Assembly (NCBI GenBank): GCA_958430865.1
Contig: CAUDNR010000424.1
Span: 31,079-95,078, forward strand
Origin: Entrophospora sp. SA101
Taxonomy: Eukaryota > Glomeromycota > Glomeromycetes > Entrophosporales > Entrophosporaceae
Length of the DNA stretch: 64,000 nt
Direction of reading: 5' to 3'
Shown here: one piece after another, positions 46,966 to 59,882 of the stretch
Layout: each line of letters begins with the position of its first letter
How positions within the stretch are numbered: position 1 is the first letter of the stretch
Program-made: the position numbers and the translations under genes
The notes under the pieces: generated by a model
The model's database searches: none
Told to the model about the DNA's origin: nothing
The model's input: only the letters and a program-made list of their open reading frames with translations

Positions 46966-48554
46966 CATTTTAATTATTATTATTTTTTAAAATTTTAATG
47001 TAAGCTTAAATCAGTTATATTTATATTCTGGTAAATTTTTTTTTTTAGATTCTAAACAGATTGATCTAGATAAACTTGTTACCTAATTGATATTATAATA
47101 AAATCTTGTAAAAGATAGTATGTCATAATTAATTTTACATTTCCACTTGTTCATGAATAAAAACATTTATTATTTATATTTTTTTCTGAAATAAAGAATT
47201 TCTCATCTGTTGATTGAGTTTTTAATTCATGATCAATTTCGTGTTCCCTTTTCTTTAATTTTAATTTTTCTGATCGTAATAAATGAACTAGTCCATGCTT
47301 TCAGATTAACAATTGCAAACAATGTCATCCGCCACTTATTTAGACAAGATGTGTCCTCACAACAAATATTAAAATATTTACATTCGAGTTTGACCATACA
47401 TATCATACAACCACTTGGGTAAAATATGAATCCTTTTTCAGATGGTGATTATTTTCATTTGATATTTTTGTTTTGTTTGTTGGTGGACGATTCATCTAAT
47501 TTTTTGAATTCACAATTGTATAAAGTTTATCAATAATAAGCTTTGAATGAGTTCATTTTCATTTTCTTTATAATCAAAATTTATTTCATGTAAAACCTTG
47601 TACCAAATAAAATCCATTAATCACGCTCTCTCAATCTCGGATAGACTATATTTTATACAAAAGCCCATCAAAAATGTTTGATCTTGTTTCTTTTCATAAC
47701 AACTACATCATAATATGAGATTACTATTCATTGTCATTCTTCTAAACTCTTGTGCGAGTTATCCTGAAGAATAATCAAATGTGTAACAAATTCATTAAAA
47801 AGTGTATGTTCCTATGATTGTCTTTTTCTTGTTTTGATTTTTAATGTTTCTGAGAGTGTTATTTTGAGCTCGTATTTCTTCTTACCGAGCTATAAAATTT
47901 TCTACAGGATACTTGTCAATTAATTTCGAATTCTCAAAAAACTTTCATAACAGGATGTCCCGTTTCTTTTCATAATAATAAAAAAAAATCTAACGTGATT
48001 TTCTATTATTAATAACATTAATAGTCTGAATATTATGCTCATCAAGGTAGAAATGACTTTTCTGATGTTATTTAATAAACCTATAAAATGTTTGTGTTTA
48101 AAGATTTTATATTATCTATAACAATTTCGTGACCTTAAATCAGTAAATAAAATAAAATATATTTGATGAAGAAATTTCTAATTTCTGGTTGTTAGGGCTT
48201 GATGATTGCACTATAAAGAATTGATATATCATTTGAGATTGAAGTAGAAGAGGAGGGAGGATCAGAGAACAAGAAAGTTGACGTAGGTAGATGTGGATGT
48301 GGAATTATTAAAATCGGGAGGAATATTAGAAGATGAAGATTGAGCATCACACCCACCTTCTTCACCCGGTATGTGCACGACACAACAATTGAACTAGTGC
48401 TTCATGGTTAAATCATCATGTTTAAAGAAGTAAGATCCATCAGAATTGTCTGTGTTGTATAACATTAGGTTCCTCTTCCTGAATAATCAGTCACGTTCCC
48501 TCCATTATTCTCCTAATTTTGGAAATGCTATATGTTTTTTAATTCAATGAGGAA
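46966..48554. other. Long stretch, no gene recognised
   Basis: Minus strand near 48380-48200 reads GEEGGCDAQSSSSNIPP and similar Ser/Pro-rich text without a start or acceptor that I can defend. It may be a decayed exon. Nothing else stands out. Confidence 0.35.
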
Positions 48555-48690
48555 GTTCTATTATGCGCGAAGGCGATCGTGATATATTCAGATAATCTTT
48601 TGAGAAAGAACCAAAACAACAACAATAGTAATAAAACCAAACTAATCGATTTTGGTACGGCAAAAATGTTATTTATTATTAATTGCGAAT
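48555..48690 (+). pseudogene. Protein kinase active-site remnant (HRD...DFG)
   Basis: Plus strand near 48575-48605 reads DRDI, then after one missing base SDNLLRKNQNN, and continues to TKLIDFGTAKM at about 48640-48670. The order is catalytic-loop Asp, Asn of the loop, then DFG. A generic Ser/Thr kinase is indicated, more canonical than the intact gene at 45560. Frameshifts and stops follow. Confidence 0.5.
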
Positions 48691-49024
48691 AGTTTATTAA
48701 AATTAGGCAAGTCAAAAGTTGTTATATGGAAATAAGGCGTATTAATAAGAAAAAAATTATTATTTATGCAGCAATTTTTTATTTTTCTATATATAATTTT
48801 AATAAAGAAAATAAATCATTAAATAAATAAATAAATAAATGTAAATTTTGAGAGAAAAGTTTGTACATGAATTTGAAAGATGAAAATTTTGTGTATATAT
48901 GAGGATGATGATATGTTATTATTAGTTATTGATTGATTGTCCTTTTTGTAAAAATCTAATTTTTAATTTTTAATATTTTATATATTTTTTTAATGTTTAT
49001 TTACAGTGTTTTCATTAGCGAGAG

Positions 49025-49482
49025 TTAAACATATAAAGATCTTGATATATTGTTAGTATTGGCATTGTTAAGATTATTGTTAATTGCAACAAGATTGTTG
49101 TTAATAATTTTTTTTGCTGATTTATTATAATAATAATGTTGGTGACGAGAAATAGGAGAACGATGATAAAATAGGAATTGTTGATGTTGTTGATTCAATA
49201 ATTTCGAAGAAGCTGTTAATTTTGAGGCCTTCATTACATCATAATTGTAGCTTGACGGTGATTTCTTTGTTCTAACTGATTCCTCTAAGCGATCTTGCAT
49301 TTTACATTCTTCTGAACAATAAATTGCGCCCTAAAATTTATATAAATAATATTAATATTAATATAATGTTTGTTTTATAGTAATTATTAATAAAGATTGA
49401 TATTATTTTCCTCTTCTAAAAAATTATTACTTACGGAAGTATTGCAATGAGAATCACACATAATACACCAATCTGTGTCCAT
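49025..49482 (-). CDS. Small Ecl1-type zinc-binding protein
   Basis: Two exons (49482-49435, 49330-49025) join in phase 0 to 117 aa. The N-terminus is MDTDWCIMCDSHCNTS followed by GAIYCSEECKMQD. The Cys pattern C6-x2-C9-x3-C13-x7-C21-x3-C25 is the short zinc-binding signature of fungal ECL1-family proteins, which in fission yeast extend chronological lifespan and respond to nutrient or zinc stress. The rest is Ser, Asn, Tyr and His-rich low complexity (YHRSPISRHQHYYYNKSAKK). The length fits this family of small proteins. Family membership rests on the N-terminal motif alone. Confidence 0.7.
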
Positions 49483-50780
49483 TTTATTTAATAAATGATA
49501 AATTTTATTATATATCAACTAAATTTAATTTACTCGAACCTCGGTTTTAGAATTAAGTAATTAAAGCTCGTTATATAAATTATAGATAAATTTTGTTTAT
49601 TTTTTTTAATCCAAACTTTAAGTTGAAAAATAAAATAAAAAAAAGAAAAAAAACTCACGAAAACTACACGTATTTATATAACTAAAAAAATAAAATACAA
49701 ATTACACAAAAATTTTTTTTTTTTAGTTTAAACGCCGAATTTGCTTTTTTTGTTTATTATAATAATATATATATATATATAAATCAAGTTTTTGAATTTA
49801 GGTATTTAGGTAATGTTTTCGGCCGCATGTCTAAAATTAAACAAAATTAGACCAATAAAAAAATTTAAATTGTCTCTAATTGGGATTTTAATTTTTTGGG
49901 CCTTTTTTTATTTTATTTATACCAAAATGAAAAACAATTGATATCAAAATTTCAGGGTTTAAATTTTAGTGACGAGCTATACAAAGAACCCTAATAATCT
50001 TTTAATCCCAATCACCTTGAGATACATCAAGACACCCGCCCAATTTACAATTCCCTCAAGGTGAGTTTTCTGTCGAATATTGGAAAAGAATAATAGGAAT
50101 TAAAAAAACCGTTAAACATTACAATAATTCATTTTGACCAAGCATCACACGAAAGTTATGTATTCTTATCGTTCATTACTTTTTCACATGATGATCATAG
50201 TGTATCAAGTGTATTTGTTTGAAGGTGAGAATGAGTGATTGTATAGCGTAACGGTTTGAAAATTGTTGTTGGCGCCGGTGTTCCAGGCTTTGCATACGTA
50301 GTCTATGCATATTTCCAGGTTCACAATGAAATTTTTCTTATTGCTTCACCAATTCCATCAATTTAATTTTCGTCATCAATACAAAACATTGCTTATGTGT
50401 GCCATTGAGGTGATGTTATAAACTCATAAATCACAAGCATGTCTAAAAATGACTCTTCACCAGATATATCAGACTCTATACTAACATCTCTCTGCATCTT
50501 TATTTCTCATTATTGATGGACTAAAACTTTTGGAAATATATTTCACTTTTTAATTGATATAATAAGCATTTTCAAAGTGCTGTTGCACAACATTTGGGTT
50601 TATGGTAATTTTTATCACTTATTTGTAGCACTAGTTTTCCATTTTGAATAATCAATGACAATAAGCAGCCATGTTGTTATTTTAGGTTTGGGCAAAAGAA
50701 TTCATTGGTAGAAAGTGTGGTTCAGATGAGTTAGAAGCCCGTAAAAATTTGTAAACAATATACTAATGGTAAGAATTGGG
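49483..50780. other. Long stretch, no gene recognised
   Basis: Around 50230-50330 there are weak tRNA-like motifs (TATAGCGTAACGGTTTGA, then CCAGGTTCACAATG), but no cloverleaf could be drawn. Confidence 0.35.
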
Positions 50781-50784
50781 ATTT

Positions 50785-50788
50785 TGAT

Positions 50789-50858
<70 letters not shown>

Positions 50859-50862
50859 TATT
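50785..50862. repeat. (TTTA)n microsatellite
   Basis: About 19 TTTA/TTAT units with one TTATTA interruption in the middle. Confidence 0.95.
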
Positions 50863-51885
50863 ATATATGTATGTATGCATACATATATATATTATTAATT
50901 TATTATCTTAGAAAAATAAATCTCTAAAAGTACTTGAAAGAGCAGTCATTAAACGTGATGGTTGCTTAACAACTCTAGACGCAGTTTCAAACAGCGAGGC
51001 TGTTGATAAAAAGATCAATAAAATAATGAGGGTTCTAGGTCCACTGTATAGATGAAGAATCAAGTCATAAGGAGTTAAAACGTTGATCATACAAACATTT
51101 GGCGATACAAAATCTGTGGATTTGGAAAAGTATTGATGAATAGTTTGGCGTCTTGTTCTATGACGCCAGAAAGCTCTGAATAAACATATTAAGCCATTGG
51201 TATCAGATATGGTTAGAATATATATTTTCTAATAAATAACCGTGCTGTTACCATCAAAAAAGGGAGTTGAATTGGTATTATTTAGATTAGAGACTTTAAA
51301 ATGCTGCTTAACGAGCATTGTTTACAACAAAAGATATGGGGACTATTTGTACTAAGTCACTAAATTTTAGTCCCTGAAAATTTTTGAACATCAATGTATA
51401 TTAGCAAGAATACTGATTATCCATTTTTAGAATAGTTTAAGTATAATTAAGTATAATAAAAAAAAATTTATTTATGCAAACCTGCAAATCATTTAATTGT
51501 TATTATGTTAATTAATTGGTTCAGCGTATTAATTATAATTTATTTAATACTTTATAGTTTATATTAATGTAAATAATATTAGGAAAGTTATTCTCTAAAT
51601 TTTTTTTCCCGCCAAAATAAAAATTTCAAATTCGGATAAATGCAGTTAAAATAAAAATGTTTATGAAACCCATATGGTATAATAACTGAACACCAATTAT
51701 TCATTAGGAGCTACAATTTGTTTGAGAATAGAACTATTTCAAATATATAAAAAAGAGAATTGTTTGTTTGCCTCTTTAAATTAGAAAAAAAAAAACGTCA
51801 AAATAAAGATGCGTATTATAATTATGTGTTATTGTTATGTGTTGTTTTAAATGAAGATGAAAAAAATAAAATAAATATAATTCAA
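50863..51885. other. Stretch with one exon-like fragment
   Basis: Plus strand near 50911-51053 reads KSLKVLERAVIKRDGCLTTL, then DAVSNSEAVDKKINKIMRVL and GPLYR before a stop, after an AG acceptor-like TTAG at about 50910. It looks like a decayed or lone exon, family not recognised. Confidence 0.35.
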
Positions 51886-51889
51886 ATAA

Positions 51890-51990
51890 TTCGTTCGTTT
51901 GTTTGTTCGTTTGTTCGTTTGTTCGTTTGTTCGTTTGTTCGTTCGTTTGTTTGTTCGTACATTCGTTAGTTAGTCAGTTTGTACGTTCGT
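51890..51990. repeat. TTCG/TTTG mixed tetranucleotide repeat
   Basis: Alternating TTCG and TTTG units for about 70 b, grading into GTTAGTTAGTCAG at the right. Confidence 0.9.
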
Positions 51991-53739
51991 TCACTCGATT
52001 CTTATTACGTTTTTAAAAATAAAAATTACACAACTTTATTTTTCCTCACAAATTAGTACATTTGTTTATCTCATGATCGATTTAAACACCAATTAAAAAT
52101 TGCACACTGCTGTATTTAGCTGAGCATGAATTTTATTATTATAATAATAACAGATTTTGGTAATCAATATTGTTATTATAATGTTTAAATATTAATTAGT
52201 CCATCTCTAGAAAAAAAAATTAAATATTTTTATGCACTTTTTATAACAAAACGGGCGTGATTTTTAAAAAATAATTTAATAATTTTGTATCACTTCTTTT
52301 TTATTTTAAAATTTTAATTTTGTGTAATGAAAAGGAAAAACCTCCTCTTACATTGAACCTATTACTATAACCAAGTCTAAGCCTTACATAGACAGCTTAC
52401 AATAAGGTGTGTCTCGTGTGTAAGTCCCAACATCGCGAGCAACTCTTGTTGTGCTTCCGTAACATACTTTAAAAAGTATATCTGTCATTGATGGAATTGC
52501 AAGTTGTACATCTAAAGGTCCCAGATTTTGTTAGATTCGTCCCACAGTATCCCCACATTTTACTAATATGTTCATATGACTATTTTGCACCAAGGATTCT
52601 CGCGGATTTATGAAATAAAAAACGGTAATTATAGTGTAATTAAGGTCAACATTTATTTGCCTTGAAGTTTTAGGTTGAATTTTTCTAAAATCATCATTAT
52701 TGTATTGTTTAGCGTTTTAAACTACTCTACACATATCCATTTTGCAAATTTTCAATGACATTCGTATCGACGGAACTTATATCCTTTACACTTGTTTGCT
52801 TTACCATGAACAGGATTCTTTTCACTTTGGATTCTATCACCTTTATTCTCTTAACTACCAAAATTTAGAATCTTGGTGATTGGCCTTAATTTATGCATAC
52901 ATGAGCAGAATTCATCAAGACGATTCACGGCGAGACAACAGTCATATTGTATTTTTTTAGATATGTTCTCACTTGATTGAAGAATGAAAATTCACTTCTT
53001 TTATTTCCTCATACTGGTAAATGATTGAATGTTTGTAAATATGCATTTCTCAAAAATTTGGTTCATTTTAGTGCATGTTTAACCTAGGTCAAGTTGATTT
53101 TTTTACCTGTGCCAATCTCTTTATTGTAGTTTGTATAATTTTCACAAATCTTTTTTATTTATATTTTTTATATTAACTGTTATTAAGCATTTGTTGTATG
53201 TATAACATGCAGTTTAAAATCTGATTTTAAGAGCCTTCCCGGATAGAAGTTTTTTAGAAGAAGAAGCCGCATCTTCCTTCATATGCCGTCTGATAAAAGG
53301 CAGAAGATGATTTAAACCATTGATGTTGTTTTAATTAAATCAGTTGCAACCCATAATCCAAGAGCTAGTCTTTTTAAAGAACCATCCGATTGACTGGATA
53401 CAGTGTTTATCAGTTTGCGAGTTCTGATCCCAGATCATCAATTTTCTGGTGTGATACTTATCCATCTGTGACATATTCCGGTATGGACCTGTGTCATAAT
53501 CTTCGTCATTTATGACGCATATGATGAACAAGAAAGAGAGAAACGCCAACCAAAATAACAATTAATAATTATCAACAATATTTAAAAATAAAATTTTCCG
53601 AATCACGATAATTAAAAATAAATTTATTGATGAGTCATATCATCTTTATTTTTAATAGATGCTCCCGATAAAATTTTCTATGATCATCAATCATATTAAT
53701 ATACATGCATACACATGTAATTAATAGACAATATTAATA
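51991..53739. other. Long stretch, no gene recognised
   Basis: A minus-strand frame at 53561-53340 has a hydrophobic start (LLFWLAFLSFLFIICVI), but the segment has no ATG ahead of it. I do not annotate it as a gene. Confidence 0.35.
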
Positions 53740-53810
53740 TGGCGTCTTTTTAGAACTCCGAAAAAAAATTTTTTTTTTCCAACATGTTCCTTTCTATTGA
53801 AAAGACGCCA
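53740..53810. mobile_element. Very short MITE, TA-flanked
   Basis: TGGCGTCTTTT and AAAAGACGCCA form perfect arms of 11 b around a 49-b A/T-rich centre, with TA at both borders (71 b in all). It directly precedes the GGGGCATGCTGCAACAAA string shared with 18527. Confidence 0.55.
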
Positions 53811-54475
53811 TAAAAATGGGGCATGCTGCAACAAAGAATTTGTAGGTATCAAATTAGCCAAAATTGTTTAACAACACAATGTATTAATGGCTTTATAATA
53901 ATGCTCTTCGTTTCTTGCTTCATAAAATTTAATTGTCAAATACCATTTATAGTAGCAATCAAGCCAAAAGTATAAACTTATCCCCTTCTTTCACTTTAAT
54001 TGTACATATTTTATCTGGCCTGATTCAATTTGTTTTCTTCGACTTTATTTAGTTAGCATTTGTAATTTTTTTTTCTTAAATCTTTGAATAATTGATACTT
54101 AACTTTTTAAACTAATTCAAAATTTTACCTTTGCAAGGAAGGTTGCTGAAAATGATCAACTTCCATTTACCGCACTTTTTGTTGATTGTGGCCGAAATTT
54201 TATTTGTTTTAATCATTAGTTAATAAAAATGTTAGAGATGTGAAATTTTGCACATATAATTTGGTAACCTAAGTTGCAAAACAATGCTTTTTATCATGCA
54301 ATTTTTTTTAAAGAGTGCACCAGATCGATATTACACTGGGTTCATGTATTACAGATTTTCATTTGTTGATTAATTGGTGGTCCGCCGATCAACGATAGAA
54401 TTTCTTTTAATATTATTATTAAATTAAAAAAAACCTCCATTTTCAGATTTAATAATAATAAATTATTTTTTAATA

Positions 54476-54644
54476 CACAGTGAATCTTGATTTAGCGGAT
54501 CTCGAATTAGCAGATACTAATTAAAAATCTCAGTTTTACGGATAAAGTTCAAAGAACAGTTCCGTAATAAACCTTAATAAAGACCTTCTTGATATGGCGG
54601 ATATCTCGGTTCAAACAGATTTTTTTAAACCAAGATTTACTGTG
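54476..54644. mobile_element. Pogo-like MITE at the left end of the TOP1-bearing repeat
   Basis: Left end CACAGTGAATCTTGATTTAG and right end CCAAGATTTACTGTG are complementary with two mismatches. TA flanks both sides (54474-54475, 54645-54646). Copy A of the large repeat (from 1173) begins inside this element. Confidence 0.6.
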
Positions 54645-55231
54645 TAATGACAATTATACGACTTTGGATTTACATTATATTGCCAATTTGCATTTTAAAA
54701 CAATTTTTCCAAAATAGTAAAAGTATATACTGTATATTGTAAAGGTTACATGAATAGAAGTTTGTGGATGAGGCATAATTAGGTTTAATATCATAATCAA
54801 TGTCCAAAATATGTATGGCTGAGTTTGAATTAACTTTGAGCTGCACTCATTTATTAATCACAAGCTTTTATATTAATTGACTTGTTTTATAAATTTATTG
54901 CCTCTCTCTTGTACCTAGAAAGCTTTGATAAGTCTATAAGTACACATCTGCTCCGCGTTTTGATTGCAATTAAAATATTTATAAACTAAAATAAAAATAT
55001 CAATGCAAATAAAAAATAGTACCTCTGTCATTAACACGTCTTCAGACCCAATCTCATACCAAACAACATCATTCACGTTTTGCCATTGAAAAATAGATGG
55101 TTTTTCAAAAATCAAATCACGTTAACAAAAAAAAATCTTTGTACAACACCAAGTGCCAATAATAATAAATATTTTGTTTTTTTTTTTTTTTCCCCTTAAC
55201 AAGTCTTTTTTATAAAATTATAAAAATGCCA

Positions 55232-56382
55232 AATTCATAACGGCGTCTGTTTTCCTCCAGAATACGTTCCTCATAATATTAAGATGAAATATAATGGTAT
55301 GGAAATATTATTGTTGTTGTTGTTGTTATAATTTTTAATTATATTTATAAATTTTTTATAATAATCATTATTGATTTCTTTTTTCAAAGGGCTTGAAATC
55401 AAACTCACTCCAGAAGCGAAGAAGTAGCTACATTTTATGCTGCATTATTATTTAACACAGACTATGTAAAGAACAATACTTTCAACAAAAACTTTTTTAA
55501 AGATTGGCAAGTTATCTTGGAAGAATCTGAAGAAAATCCACTAATTGAGAATTTTGAAAAATGTGATCTTACTTCTATATACAACTATTTACAAGAAGAA
55601 AAGGAACAAAGAATTTTTCAAAATAGGAAAAACAAAAGTTGAAAGATGAAAAGACCAGGGTTGATGAGTTTTATGGTTATTGTTACTTAGATGGACATAA
55701 AGAAAAAATTGGTAATTTTAGAATTGAGCCACTTGGTTTTGTTTAAAGGTCATTGTGATCATCCTAAAACTGGTTCATTGAAGTTGAGAGTCACCTCCAA
55801 GCAAATAACAATTAATATCAGTAAAGATGCATTTATCCCTCCTCCACCTGCGGCCACTCCTGGGGTGGTATTCTACGTTATAACACAGTTACCTGACTCA
55901 CCACCTGGAAGGAGAATATAAATGACAGCATAAATATGCGTTTTTAGCAGCCAATAGCTCACTTAAAGGTCAAAGTGACTTGAAAAAAATTGATAAAGCT
56001 AGGGAGTTCGATAAACACATAGAAAAAATTTGGTGTGATTACATATTGGATTTAAAAGATAGACTCAGTTCAGTTTGTCAACATACTATGGCTATGTATC
56101 TTATTGACAGGCTTTCCCTAAGAGCAGGAAATGAAAAAACTGAAGAAGCAGATACTATAGGTTTTTGTTCCCTCAGATGTGAGCATATTACTTTGGTACC
56201 GCCAATGACAGTCAAGTTCAATTTTCTAGTTAAAGATTCAATAAGATACATAAATTCGGTGGAAGTAATAGAACAAGTCTTCAAAAATCTTAAAATATTT
56301 CTGAAGGATAAGGGATTCACTGAACGTTATTTGACAGATTAAAGGTACAAAAAAAAAATATATATTTTCAAATTTCATATAT

Positions 56383-56440
<58 letters not shown>

Positions 56441-57335
56441 TGTGTGTGTTTTATTAATAAATTCAAATTTCTTTATAAAAATTATTTTAGACTCAAGATT
56501 TGAATATTCATTTACCTGAATACATGGAGGAACTAACTGCCAAAGTGTTCTGTACATACAACGCATCTTGTACCTTCCAAATTGAGCTAAAGAAAGAGAT
56601 GGAGGATACTACTACCGTAATGGAAAAAAATGGTAGCATATAATAAAGCAAACAGACAGGTTGCTATTTTACGTAACCATCAACATTCTGTCAGCAAGGC
56701 TCATGATAATCAAATCAATAGAATTGATGATAGGGTAATTTTTTATCATGCAACTAATGATTATTGTTAATTCTCAAATAAATTTACATATATTCTTTAA
56801 TATGTATGTGTAGGTTTGTGCTTTGAAATATCAAAGCAATAGATGTAAAATGTAATTGTTGACTCTTGAACCTAAATTAAAAAAGAAAGAGCCTCAACTA
56901 TTTGAACCAGAATTAGACATGGAAGAGGAATGGACAATCAAGCACGAGAAACAATTGATGGAAAAAGAACATTTGGCAATTATGAATAAATTTAAAAGAG
57001 ATAATGAAAAGCTTACAGAAGAAGGGAAACCACATAAACCTGAAGACCATCTTAAACAATTATTAAAGGACATCAATGAAAAAGAGAGAGAATTGAAGAA
57101 TGAATGGAAATCTGGCAAAGTCAATCCCAAAAAAGGACAAACAAGTGAAAAATTCTGGATCCAAATAGAAAAATTGACAGAATGTATCAAAACCACCAAA
57201 TTGTTGAAACAAAATAAAGAAGACAATAATAAGACAACTGCACTCGGTACATCAAAATTAATTATTTACACTCACATATTTCTGTAGCATGTACAAAAAG
57301 TATGAAGTAAAAATCTTAGAGATGCAATACATCTG
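55232..57335 (+). pseudogene. TOP1: DNA topoisomerase I (type IB) pseudogene, copy B
   Basis: The same blocks as copy A in the same order, from HNGVCFPPEYVPHN (55240) to the coiled-coil linker, where MEEEWTIKHEKQLMEKEHLA runs unbroken (about 56920-56980). The active-site block has lost one base, so NYLHSHIS is readable only after a shift. A few degenerate residues related to the VAWCKKYEV end follow to about 57335. The TGA after NTVT and the frameshifts near 55632 and 55930 are identical to those of copy A. The (TA)n tract in the shared intron is longer here (56386-56437). This copy keeps about 27 b near 56605 that copy A has lost. Confidence 0.9.
56386..56437. repeat. (TA)n microsatellite in a retained intron
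   Basis: About 26 TA units. The orthologous intron of copy A (3318-3352) has a shorter, mixed TA/CATA tract. Confidence 0.95.
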
Positions 57336-57539
57336 TCGGATTTAAACAGATTATCCGGATTATCCATAATAATAAAATTGAACGGATCATCCGGATTGTA
57401 TGGATTATCTGCGGTTTGAACGGGATAATTCAACAATATTAGTATTAGTATTAATAAAATGTTACAAAAAGAGTAGTAATGTTATATTTATTATAAGTTA
57501 ATTCGGTGGGTGAATACATTTAACACAACTTGCATTTCT

Positions 57540-57919
57540 TTTTAAAAACAAAATTCGTTTAAACAATTACGAATTCATTTCCTTCACTTTTTCAAAATGC
57601 TTCCACACAAAACCATGTGTTACAATTCGTTTTTTAAAAGGTCTTCTGGAACCACCGCCTAAATCATTGGAACTTGAAGCCAATGGACTATTGGACCTTG
57701 TATTGGAAATGTTTATTCATTCGCATGTAAAATTATCATCAACAACACCACTACTATTGTCGTCATCATCATATTGATGGTATTGATATTCTTCCGCATA
57801 GAAATTTTCCATTTTGAATGATAAAACACAAAAATCGTAATTGGTCAGACAATAATAATATTAGCATAGTATTAGTATTAATATTAGTAGTCGACTATTT
57901 TAGTCGATTCCAACCTCTA
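57540..57919 (-). pseudogene. hAT transposase N-terminus (BED finger) with 5' TIR
   Basis: Minus strand from an ATG at 57811 reads MENFYAEEYQYHQYDDDDNS, then a stop. After a shift it continues as NTRSNSPLASSSNDLGG and RRPFKKRIVTHGFVWKHFEK. The basic K-R...VWKHFEKV pattern is the start of a BED zinc finger; the Cys residues that should follow are lost behind a stop. Further out, 57919-57900 read on the minus strand as TAGAGGTTGGAATCGACTAA, a typical hAT terminus. The opposite end was not found. GGATTATCC iterations at 57350-57410 may be subterminal repeats. Confidence 0.55.
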
Positions 57920-59302
57920 ATTACGAGCTTAGTGATAAGTGCACGTCCTTTACAGTCTTCACTGCATAGGTTTTGTCAATTCCATCTCTAAATGTATGCT
58001 CGTGACTTACATGTGATTATTGTGTAATAAAATTTGGCAAATTATGATGGAGAAAACAGTACTAGTAGAATAACTACAAAACCAATGAATTCTTTTTAGA
58101 ATATCAAAATAATAAAAACGGAATAACAGAAAATAAAATAGTAAATAATAAGTTTATTATGTAACAAATTTGCGATGGATATTTTTTTAACTGTTCATAG
58201 AAAATTTTTATCTTTTATTTGTAATGTGATCTATTGAAGGTGAATGAATGATAAGAGGAGGAAAATTATAAATCCAATAATTATTACTAAATAAGATTTA
58301 ATATAACATTGTAAAAATTGACAAATAAATAAAATAAACAGACTACAATTTACTCTCACTGAGTAAAATCGCTCTACAAGTCACTCACGTTATAATTACA
58401 TTCGTTATAATTTTTTTTATTATTCCAATCAAAATCATTCTGATCAGGATTAAAATTGACCAGCATCGTAGTAGTAGAACACTTCCGTATAATTGACCCC
58501 GGTGTAAGTTTTAATTTCCTGATAGATTAAATGATGTGTAAAACATTGACTAATACGGCTAATTTGGCTCGTCACCTTCGACCATTTCCACGAAAACATT
58601 TGTGTTATGGATTTGAGAGTTTCGATTACTTTATCTATGGAGAACTTGGTTTATCCAATGGATCATGCCTGGATAATCTCCTCTTCTCTATTCAACCAAA
58701 CTTGATGTACCATTCGTAGTAACCTGGTTTTTTCACGCATAGTACGCATAGTGTATATATATCATGGAGAAGTAATATTATAAATTCGCGCATCATAATA
58801 ATAACAGATATAGTTTTTTTTTAAAAAAATTTTTATTAATAAATAAATGTAAAAAACATAGCTAAAACCTTACTATACACCTGGCATAAGAATCATGCGA
58901 ATTCAATTCTGATTCAAATACCTTTAATTTTTAATGACCTAAGACACAAAAAACGGATTAGTTGGAGACCATTGGCATCACCAAACTCAATTGTCATTAG
59001 GTATATTCACCAAAACTATACCAAGCTACTGAAACACTTTTGGTTCAAAAATCTAAACCGAAACATCTCTAGTATGTTTTTTTTTAATAGATAATTAATT
59101 AATTATAAAGATATTTATTTTTTATTGACTGCTGACAATGGTAAATATATTAATAATGTAAAAGAAGCGAGGAATTATTTTAATTAAAAAAATGAGATTT
59201 ATTATTTGATTATAATATTTGAATATGTTTGCATAATTACATAATTCTAAATATCATGTTCATTTATTTTTTGAATCAAATTGAAAATTCATAAATTATT
59301 GG
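57920..59302. other. Long stretch, no gene recognised
   Basis: Nothing that can be defended as a gene. A minus-strand frame near 58660-58530 (IDKVIETLKSITQMFSWKWS) is short and unassigned. Confidence 0.35.
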
Positions 59303-59711
59303 ATGACTTCCTTCGAATGTTTGGATGGAAGTGAGGCTAAAAATAGTAAAGGACACCATTCTGCAAAGTGTCACAATTGTACTAAATTTTTTGATGTAGG
59401 AAACTTGAAAACCATCTGGCAAAGGAATATGGTGGTAAATAATATTAATAGAGCATTAATCGGGGCATTTGTAATGTGTGGTATATCTTTTAATGTTATT
59501 CAGAATCCATATTTTGTTGAGTTACTTAGACGCCTACACACCACCTAATAGAAAAGCGTTTTCAGGAAGACTCCTTGGTATAGAAGTGGCTGATATTAAT
59601 ATCAAAATTAACCTGCAACTTGTAGAGATACATAGTGGTTGTGATAATGATGACAGTGGCGCATTAGAAAATAGGCAGAAAAAAAAGCTAAGATTAATAA
59701 TTTATTTTTGA
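59303..59711 (+). pseudogene. hAT transposase N-terminal region, frameshifted
   Basis: Plus strand reads HHSAKCHNCTKFFDVGNLKT (Cys pair of a BED-type finger) and NRALIGAFVMCGISFNVIQN PYFVELL. After a shift near 59530 it continues as DAYTPPNRKAFSGRLLGIEV. 'AFxxCGIxFxVIxNPYF...L...Y.PP.R..LSGRLL' is the conserved post-finger block of hAT transposases. The catalytic RNase H core is not present downstream. Confidence 0.75.
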
Positions 59712-59882
59712 AGAATAAGCGATTTTTAGTCAAATGTATTCGTTTGACTTTCGGTTTAAGTTTTGAATTTCAGTATTAATATTTATGCTACTATAAATAA
59801 ATAAAGAAACATTCTTTCTCACTTAACATTATATATATAAAATCATTCGATATTTTTTTTTTAAAAAAACTCCATTCAAAAA

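Larger units (their letters stand above)
54476..57335 (+). repeat. Large dispersed repeat, copy B (carries dead TOP1)
   Basis: The partner of 1173-4155, in the same orientation. It contains the complete left MITE, the minus-strand NDVVWY/SEDVLMTEV stretch at about 55085-55030, and the topoisomerase I pseudogene. It extends about 45 b further into the gene's 3' end than copy A. Confidence 0.85.

Noticed and set aside
47210..47422. 70-aa plus-strand open frame
   Set aside because: No ATG at its opening, no recognisable domain, no splice context, and composition like the surrounding AT-rich DNA.
50235..50330. tRNA-like motifs (TATAGCGTAACGGTTTGA and CCAGGTTCACAATG)
   Set aside because: No acceptor, anticodon or T stem could be paired, and the spacing and B box are poor.
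53340..53561. Minus-strand frame with a signal-like hydrophobic start
   Set aside because: The hydrophobic segment has no ATG; the first in-frame ATG lies after it, leaving about 45 unremarkable residues.
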